Shown piece after piece: positions 17,255 to 22,601 of a DNA stretch of 40,876 nucleotides (the first letter of the stretch is position 1; each line of letters starts with the position of its first letter). The stretch is from Anaerolineae bacterium. GTDB taxonomy: Bacteria > Chloroflexota > Anaerolineae > Aggregatilineales > Phototrophicaceae. The position numbers and the translations under genes are program-made. The notes below the pieces were generated by a model, which was not told the DNA's origin, ran no database searches, and saw only the letters and a program-made list of their open reading frames with translations. The stretch covers positions 1-40,876 of the forward strand of contig JAHDWN010000029.1 of assembly GCA_023382675.1 (NCBI GenBank), read 5' to 3'.

Positions 17255-17320
17255 GTGCCGGATGTGGGGCAGTGGGTCACGTGGCTGACTCCGCCGCCGG
17301 GGGATGTGCGGGCGGCGCAT
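17255..17320 (+). repeat. 66-base conserved core of the tail repeat, copy R1
   Basis: Core running from GTGCCGGATGTG to GCGGCGCAT, translating to [18 protein letters not shown] plus RAAH. It is nearly identical in R1, R2 and R4, slightly altered in R3 and strongly altered in R5. Bases on either side differ between copies. It contains a short inverted repeat GTCA-CGTGGC-TGAC. Confidence 0.85.
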
Positions 17321-17372
17321 AGGGAGTAAAGATTCTGAGTTGCACTTATGTCAACAGAGAGGAAATTGAACG

Positions 17373-17552
17373 ATGAAAACCTATAGTCAGTGCCCAACGT
17401 GTGGTCAAAAAGATAGGGGAGGCGATATATACGAATGTCGGAACTGCGGATACATTGGTTGTCATCGAGTCTGTTATCAAAAGACAAATCATCGTTGTCC
17501 CAATTGCAACGCTCTTGCGGACAAAAAGAAACCCATAGGCACAATTCGATAG
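17373..17552 (+). CDS. 59-aa zinc-ribbon protein
   Basis: ATG at 17373 follows an AGAGAGGA site, 43 bases after the R1 stop. The protein begins MKTYSQCPTCG and has Cys at 7, 10, 22, 25, 30, 34, 42 and 45: two CxxC pairs, a CxxxC in a GCHRVC context and a final CPNC. This suggests two zinc sites in a ribbon or treble-clef fold. The C-terminus is basic (ADKKKPIG). I do not recognise a named family; a nucleic-acid or protein adaptor role is likely. It is the only gene between remnants R1 and R2. Confidence 0.65.
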   Translation: MKTYSQCPTCGQKDRGGDIYECRNCGYIGCHRVCYQKTNHRCPNCNALADKKKPIGTIR

Positions 17553-17621
17553 GTAGTGCTGTGTTTAACGATGGCGGCACTGCTCACCATGCCCGTTCTG
17601 AGCCGAAGCGGCCCTCACCCC

Positions 17622-17645
17622 GACCCCTCTCCCTCAGGGCGCGGG
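17622..17645. repeat. GC-rich palindrome at the left end of remnant R2
   Basis: CCCCtctCCC tca GGGcgcGGGG, an imperfect stem preceded by CCCTCACCCC. It occupies the same place relative to the tail core as the palindrome in R1 (17212-17234), so it was probably copied together with the tail. Confidence 0.55.
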
Positions 17646-17654
17646 GCTTGTGAC

Positions 17655-17745
17655 GTATGCCGTGCCGGATGTGGGGCAGTGGGTCACGTGGCTGACTCCG
17701 CCGCCGGGGGATGTGCGGGCAGCGCATCAAGCAGGACGTGAATAG
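17655..17745 (+). repeat. Methylase tail remnant R2
   Basis: Core at 17662-17727 with one base change from R1, translating to [22 protein letters not shown] and AAHQAGRE, then TAG. The stop lies 23 bases before the next gene. Confidence 0.85.
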
Positions 17746-17768
17746 GAAGAGTGGAGGCTAATTAACCG

Positions 17769-18314
17769 ATGAGTGTGGCAACTCCGCTTATTCCAAAAGT
17801 GTTCGATGTAATTTTCACTTCTGTCGCTTCTTTCACAAGAAGATACTTGCGTTATGGAATGCCAGCCCTGCTCGCAACTACTGACGGACATTACGTGCAA
17901 ATTGATGAGAACAATCAATTGAGAGCGCGGACAACACAAAAGGCCGAAGCGGCTCATTTTGTCATCCGGGCAGTAGATCGACCTTACGAACCCGATCTAG
18001 GAGGCATCATTCGATATGGCGACTCCGTGACACTTTGCTTCGAAGACACAAGGTTCGTGTCCGCTACGATGGCGGAAGAGCATTGGCAATTGCGACTGAG
18101 GTCACATAGTAGATCTTGGGAAGCTTTTCGGCTTGTACAACTTCCGCCACACTTACGCCGTAATCGGGACACATTCCTGCGATATGGAAGCCTTTTTGCC
18201 TTGATTGCCCATACGGGCAAGACGGTAGGGCATGATAGGAATAATGGCTATCGTTTCTTTGCGACCGTTGATCACATTGAAGATTGGGAGATCTTGATAT
18301 TCGTTAAACCGTAG
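17769..18314 (+). CDS. Beta-trefoil-like protein of unknown function
   Basis: A 181-aa protein; GGAGG at 17753-17757 precedes the ATG. After a 30-residue N-terminus it shows three spaced blocks with a shared pattern: ALLATTDGHYVQID, VTLCFEDTRFVSATM and LFALIAHTGKTVGHD, each followed by a segment with aromatic and basic residues and strands such as AHFVIRAV, EAFRLVQL and WEILIFVKP. Threefold repetition of this kind is typical of fascin- or ricin-like beta-trefoils, which bind sugars, nucleic acid or protein. No catalytic motif is visible. Flanked by remnants R2 and R3, it is cargo of the array. The fold call is moderate and the function open. Confidence 0.65.
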   Translation: MSVATPLIPKVFDVIFTSVASFTRRYLRYGMPALLATTDGHYVQIDENNQLRARTTQKAEAAHFVIRAVDRPYEPDLGGIIRYGDSVTLCFEDTRFVSATMAEEHWQLRLRSHSRSWEAFRLVQLPPHLRRNRDTFLRYGSLFALIAHTGKTVGHDRNNGYRFFATVDHIEDWEILIFVKP

Positions 18315-18340
18315 GCGTCACCGAGCGTACTTTGCAGGCA

Positions 18341-18440
18341 GTCCTTTCGTCGAAGGATGACCACGCTGCTGAATGTGGGGCAGCGGGTCACGTGGCTGAC
18401 TCCGCCGCAGGGGGATGTGCGGGCGGCGCATCGGAGTTAG
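18341..18440 (+). repeat. Methylase tail remnant R3
   Basis: Core at 18366-18431, read as NVGQRVTWLTPPQGDV, then RAAHRS and TAG. Upstream, CGAAGGATGACCAC matches CGAAGGATGAACAC of the intact methylase gene, so homology runs beyond the core but with an internal deletion and a frame change. No palindrome is present in this copy. Confidence 0.8.
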
Positions 18441-18475
18441 GATCGATCAACCCAAGAGTAGAGATGAGAGAATAA

Positions 18476-19684
18476 ATGGACGTCTACATCTGCTATTCGC
18501 GGCAGGATGGTTCGTTTGTAAGGGAGCTGTCATTTTTATTGGGACAGCAGCGCGTTTCATCTTGGGTTGATGCAGAAGGCCTTGATTATGGGGCGAATTG
18601 GTGGAGTGACATACGTGAGGGAATAATCGATTCAGATCTATTCTTATTTGTCGTGAGTGATCACTCCCTGCTATCCCCCTTTCTCCATAGGGAGCTTCGT
18701 TTTGCCCGCGAATACAACAAACAGGTCGTAACGCTTACCTATGATGGTCGTGACAAAGTTGATCACCTAGCCCAAGCGCGGCAAGTTGCAGGATCAAAAC
18801 TGCGCAATGAACTGGAGCGTTCGAAGCAGTACAACTATCTCGAGGACCTCACTGTCGAGGAAGCATACGACAATTATGCCTATTTGTCTCAGGTAACGGA
18901 TTACGCATTTACATTGGGAGAGCACAGCGAAACCAACGTGGAAGCCCTTGTGGTGTTTATACGCGCTCATCAGAACCAGGCGCGTCCGCATACACAGTGG
19001 CTGCACCGGGCCGTAGAGTGGAATAACAGCGGTCGTAATCCGGATTTGTTGTTACGCGGTCAGGAACTCCGTGACGCTATCTCGTGGCTGTATTCGAAGG
19101 GTGACGACAAAGTTCCGCCAACACCTATTCACTTTGCCTATATCAACGCCAGTCAGCGTCATAACGGGAAGACGGTGGCAAGGCGCTGGCTGTCTCGCCT
19201 TGGCATAATGCGCGACGACCGAGTATTCATATCCTATCGAAGGGCTGACTCTCAGGAGATAGGTAGAGCAATCTACGATGCACTCGTCGAGCGCTTTGGC
19301 AAACGAACCGTATTCTTTGACATTGACACGATACCTGCGGGCGTTGATTTTGCCGAGTTTATCAGTGGTGTATTGAACAAATGCTCGGTATTCCTGTGTG
19401 TCATTGGTAGTGGATGGGTGAGTGTCCAGGAAAAGGATGGTTCCAGACGACTTGACAACCCGAAAGACTGGGTTCGCCTCGAAGTCGCAACGGCTCTTCG
19501 AAATCCTGATATCACGGTCATCCCGGTACTCATTGGTACTACCAGTATGCCATCTGAACGTCAGCTTCCAGAACCGCTCAGTGAACTCCGCTATCGTAAT
19601 GCCGTTCGAGTGCATGACGACCACCAGTTCAGCAAAGACATGGCACAGTTGACGGAAGACGTAGACGAAGCGCGACGAGCATGA
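18476..19684 (+). CDS. Double TIR-domain protein
   Basis: A 402-aa protein with two TIR domains. The first (about 1-125) starts MDVYICYSRQDGSF and has a possible catalytic Glu at 73 (LHRELRF). A middle segment (about 165-215: WLHRAVEWNNSGRNPDLLLRG then ELRDAISWL) is the linker that usually joins an N-terminal TIR to STAND or WD40 modules. The second TIR (about 247-390) starts RVFISYRRADSQEIG, continues FFDIDTIPAGVDF and has Glu336 in VRLEVATAL. TIR domains in bacterial defence usually cleave NAD+ or make signalling nucleotides upon phage sensing. No separate sensor domain is present, so triggering may come from a partner. Flanked by R3 and R4. Confidence 0.85.
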   Translation: MDVYICYSRQDGSFVRELSFLLGQQRVSSWVDAEGLDYGANWWSDIREGIIDSDLFLFVVSDHSLLSPFLHRELRFAREYNKQVVTLTYDGRDKVDHLAQARQVAGSKLRNELERSKQYNYLEDLTVEEAYDNYAYLSQVTDYAFTLGEHSETNVEALVVFIRAHQNQARPHTQWLHRAVEWNNSGRNPDLLLRGQELRDAISWLYSKGDDKVPPTPIHFAYINASQRHNGKTVARRWLSRLGIMRDDRVFISYRRADSQEIGRAIYDALVERFGKRTVFFDIDTIPAGVDFAEFISGVLNKCSVFLCVIGSGWVSVQEKDGSRRLDNPKDWVRLEVATALRNPDITVIPVLIGTTSMPSERQLPEPLSELRYRNAVRVHDDHQFSKDMAQLTEDVDEARRA

Positions 19685-19734
19685 TCCATCCATCCGCATC
19701 GATCTGCAATTCGGAGTTGGGGGCCCGTCCGATA

Positions 19735-19860
19735 GTGATCAACATCCTCGCGCCGAGGAACGAGCACTCGACCTGTGCCGTGCCGGATGTGGGGCAGTGG
19801 GTCACGTGGCTGACTCCGCCGCCGGGGGATGTTCGTACGGCGCATCCAGACGACAGGTAA
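19735..19860 (+). repeat. Methylase tail remnant R4
   Basis: Core at 19780-19845 with only a few changes from R1. Upstream homology to the intact gene is clear: ILAPRNEHSTCAVPDVGQW aligns with VPAPKDEHTSYVAPDLRQW. It ends AHPDDR and TAA, 18 bases before the next start. Confidence 0.85.
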
Positions 19861-19878
19861 ATCCTGAGGAATAAAATT

Positions 19879-21687
19879 ATGTCACGATATATTTTCCTAA
19901 GCTATAGCCGCGATGAACTCAGCATTGCCAGAAGACTCCGAGACAAGTTGAAAGGCGCTGGTTTCAACGTTTGGATGGATGAGTCCGACCTTGAAATTGC
20001 CGACAACTGGCGGCAGGAAATCGCGGAGGCGGTGCGGTCATCCCAGGCCATTGTCATAGCCCTGTCGCCATCGGCTAAAAGCTCACCGTATGTTTCGGAA
20101 GAAATTGACCTTGCGCTCAACGGCTCAGTGCGACCCTTCCCCATCATCATTCATGGTCGCGAGGATACGGCGGTTCCCGACTCGCTGAATCACCTGCAAT
20201 ACATTGAAGGGGTTGACGAAAAATTCAACTCGGGAGTGGAGAAGCTCACTCAGGCACTTTATGACTTCGCTGCTATTCGACGTCTCGATAGACTATGGCG
20301 AATAATCGCTGCCGCACTTGCAGTCTTGCTCATACTTGTGGCTGCCACAGCGTTCATTCTTCTGCGCTCCGGGCATACTGTCCTCCCGGGCGTTTCGCTG
20401 ATTAGCGTGCGCTACGTTGCGGATGGTTTTGATCCACGTCTGCTTGATATGAGAACGGCTGAAGCGGATGGTATTCCTATCCGAGCGAATGTGGCATTCC
20501 AAATCGATAACCTATGGGTCTCAGTATCCGGCGAGACGGCTGGATACACCATCGGCGCTGAACTCTACGCCGGAGATGAGTACATTGGTGCGTCAAACAT
20601 AACGACACTTTGGCCCGGTATGATGTCTTTGGGAGCGATAATTCCCAAGAATTACATTCACAGCACGGTGAACAACGCCGTTTCGTTTCAGGCATCGTGG
20701 GATCATCTGGTTATCGCGTTGGTCATCTATAAGGATGGCGTTGCGATAAGCACTGCGAGGACTACCATCAGAATTGATCCTAGTGGTACATCCTGGGTTT
20801 GGGATGCTCCTCATGCTTATCTTGCTTCGGTGGTCTATTCAATCAATGGTGGCCCCGAATTGGTTTTTGACCCAAGGGCGAGGCTGGATGGAATTGATGC
20901 CCATCCTGGCGATCAGATTACTTTGCATCAGGTTTGGTACAGATCGGATACGTCCAGCGCCGATGCAAGTGTGCAGGTGGAGGCGTACATTACGGCTATA
21001 GGCTACGATCCCACAACTGTACAAGTTTCGTCGTCCAGCGAGATTCGGTTCGACATAAATCAAGTAGACAATTTTGCGGCGATGACCTGGCAGGTAAGGC
21101 CTGCAGACGAATTCTGGGTGATCTACTTGAACCGTGACGATGGGCCTGTGTTGGACTCCTACATTATTCCTCTCAATGCCAACAAAAGTCCTGGCCTTCA
21201 CAGTTCATCCAATGTGCTGCGTTGGCCCTTCAGCAGAGCCACATATGTCGATTTTGAGAATCAACCCGATCTGGCTGATTGGTTCGCAGGAGATACCAGC
21301 TCGATTGCGCAGTCTTCGGCGGAGGCATTCTCAGGCTCATACTCTCTGGCTGTTACGACTACTTCGGCAGTTGAAGATAATCAGAAAGTCTTCTGGGATC
21401 GCCCACTTCAGGCCGATACGATCGTGGGACAGGTCTATTGGCCGGAGCAAGCCGGTGTCTATCGAGAATGGGCGCAGTTTTGTGCCTGGGCGTGCGTACC
21501 CATTGATGTCCAAGCTAACCGATGGAATACATTTAGCATGGATGTGTCCGAATTGACATACAACGACACACCTCTCACTGAGCTCAGAATTCCTCAGTTG
21601 TGGATACAGGTTCAGCTCAACGGGGTTAGCGCGGATAATCCTTATACCTTTTATGTGGACGGCATCCAATACTTCCCAAACGATTAA
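19879..21687 (+). CDS. TIR protein with one transmembrane helix and a beta-rich outer domain
   Basis: A 602-aa protein; GAGGA lies nine bases before the ATG. Residues 1-130 are a TIR domain (MSRYIFLSYSRDELSIARRL, FNVWMDESDLEIADNW, with possible catalytic Glu74/75 in YVSEEIDLAL). A single hydrophobic helix follows at about 142-162 (IIAAALAVLLILVAATAFILL). The remaining about 440 residues lack the cysteine and charge pattern of cytoplasmic enzymes and look like successive beta-sandwich domains. The last about 150 (YVDFENQPDLADWF to YTFYVDGIQYF) resemble carbohydrate-binding or discoidin-like modules. Topology is predicted as TIR inside and ectodomain outside, a receptor-like layout in which an envelope event could activate a NADase. 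That function is inferred. Flanked by R4 and R5. Confidence 0.82.
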   Translation: MSRYIFLSYSRDELSIARRLRDKLKGAGFNVWMDESDLEIADNWRQEIAEAVRSSQAIVIALSPSAKSSPYVSEEIDLALNGSVRPFPIIIHGREDTAVPDSLNHLQYIEGVDEKFNSGVEKLTQALYDFAAIRRLDRLWRIIAAALAVLLILVAATAFILLRSGHTVLPGVSLISVRYVADGFDPRLLDMRTAEADGIPIRANVAFQIDNLWVSVSGETAGYTIGAELYAGDEYIGASNITTLWPGMMSLGAIIPKNYIHSTVNNAVSFQASWDHLVIALVIYKDGVAISTARTTIRIDPSGTSWVWDAPHAYLASVVYSINGGPELVFDPRARLDGIDAHPGDQITLHQVWYRSDTSSADASVQVEAYITAIGYDPTTVQVSSSSEIRFDINQVDNFAAMTWQVRPADEFWVIYLNRDDGPVLDSYIIPLNANKSPGLHSSSNVLRWPFSRATYVDFENQPDLADWFAGDTSSIAQSSAEAFSGSYSLAVTTTSAVEDNQKVFWDRPLQADTIVGQVYWPEQAGVYREWAQFCAWACVPIDVQANRWNTFSMDVSELTYNDTPLTELRIPQLWIQVQLNGVSADNPYTFYVDGIQYFPND

Positions 21688-21704
21688 GTGAAATATCACG
21701 TATG

Positions 21705-21779
21705 GATGTCGGTTACAGGCGGAAGTGGCTCAATTCGCCTTCGGGAGATGTGGGTGCGGCTAATGTAAGTGCACGGTGA
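21705..21779 (+). repeat. Methylase tail remnant R5 (degenerate)
   Basis: Reads DVGYRRKWLNSPSGDVGAAN then four codons and TGA, aligning residue for residue with [20 protein letters not shown]. Base identity to the core is much lower than in R1-R4, suggesting it is the oldest or comes from a more distant methylase. It closes the array. Confidence 0.65.
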
Positions 21780-21884
21780 CCACAAGATTATGCAAGTGCT
21801 TCAATTGGCGCGCCTGAGGATCGGTGAACAATCGCCTTGGCTCAGGCCTCAACCAGTAGGAGATGATTCATAAGGATTTTCACT

Positions 21885-22160
21885 ATGTCGGAACCCATCT
21901 TCAAAGGCGTTACTATCACGCGTGATAAGGTTTTGCGCGCGCTAGAAGACTTCAGGGCGTTGTATCCGGACGATAATGCATACGAAGCTTGGCGTGAGAG
22001 CGAGAACTACAAATATGCGCTCGAGTTTGGTGATCGGCTCTACCCGCCCAAGTACATCCTGAGCATGATAACGGGGATTTCCCTGAAGGAATTCTCTGGC
22101 GGAGAACAGACAAACCAAATCTTTCAGCGCCTTGGCTTCCGGGTGACTAAGAAGCCATAA
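21885..22160 (+). CDS. Small FSGGEQTN-domain protein (resembles head domain of ScoMcrA-like nucleases)
   Basis: A 91-aa protein with AAGGA eight bases before the ATG. It reads FKGVTITRDKVLRALEDF, then LYPPKYILSMITGISL, EFSGGEQTNQIFQRLGFRV. The order helix, Y-P-P-K, FSGGEQTN, LGF-x-V is found at the N-terminus of several type IV restriction enzymes of the ScoMcrA kind, where it precedes sulfur- or base-modification readers and an HNH nuclease. Here it stands alone. It may be a DNA-recognition partner or a remnant. It is the first gene after the tail-repeat array. Confidence 0.6.
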   Translation: MSEPIFKGVTITRDKVLRALEDFRALYPDDNAYEAWRESENYKYALEFGDRLYPPKYILSMITGISLKEFSGGEQTNQIFQRLGFRVTKKP

Positions 22161-22212
22161 GCGCTCCGGGTTGGTTCGTCCTGATCGTCGCAAATAGAGC
22201 GTGGAGCGTCTT

Positions 22213-22500
22213 ATGAACCCCCTGGAAGCACTGGAACAGCATTATCCAGAAATCATTGCGCGTATGGGCAAGCGCTTTAGCTCCCACGAGTTTATTTTGG
22301 AACTCGCTCACGAGCATCAGGGGCTGTATGTCAAAGCCCTGGCGCAGTACGCCGATCACAAAGCGCCCTTTCAGGCGGTTCACGGCCAGCTTGCCAAGGC
22401 GTTGGCGAAGTTTGACACGCTGGTGTATTACATCGGCGAAGAACCGAGCACCAACATTTTCGGTCGCTCAAGTGATGCCGCCGTCTGGGGCAAACGTTAG
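22213..22500 (+). CDS. Conserved small protein of unknown function
   Basis: A 95-aa protein. The frame also opens at a GTG at 22201, but the ATG at 22213 has GGAG at 22203-22206 and is preferred. It is mostly helical (MNPLEALEQHYPEIIARMG, FILELAHEHQGLYVKALAQY, FQAVHGQLAKALAKF) and ends with a short conserved-looking block (LVYYIGEEPSTNIFG). I have an impression of similar small hypothetical proteins elsewhere but cannot name the family. It lies between the FSGGEQTN protein and the GmrSD-like gene. Confidence 0.6.
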   Translation: MNPLEALEQHYPEIIARMGKRFSSHEFILELAHEHQGLYVKALAQYADHKAPFQAVHGQLAKALAKFDTLVYYIGEEPSTNIFGRSSDAAVWGKR

Positions 22501-22601
22501 CAAAGCCGAATGGCCTGGATGTCAACAGGTGTGAGATGAGGGCGCGTCTGCGGCCCAGAATCGATCATGATTAGTCTTAGCAATAAGCAAAGAAGCAAGC
22601 G

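Larger units (their letters stand above)
16931..17329 (+). pseudogene. Displaced methylase C-terminus (remnant R1)
   Basis: Open frame without a credible start; an in-frame stop lies just upstream. It encodes [21 protein letters not shown], then [20 protein letters not shown] and so on to the stop, closely matching the methylase C-terminus (16021-16407) with about seven residues missing before WDEERRF. It contains a palindrome peptide ([12 protein letters not shown]) and ends [18 protein letters not shown]...AHRE. It is GC-rich, like the N-terminal half of the methylase and unlike the current 3' third. Best read as the former 3' end of the gene, pushed downstream when the present end and the Mrr-N-like gene came in. 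Confidence 0.8.

Noticed and set aside
16928-17329. An independent small gene for a conserved protein
   Set aside because: It has no proper start, has an in-frame stop just upstream and aligns to the methylase C-terminus; it is a remnant.
16300-21780. A classical integron with attC sites
   Set aside because: The repeats encode the methylase tail and lack attC core-site architecture as far as I can see; no integron integrase is in the window.
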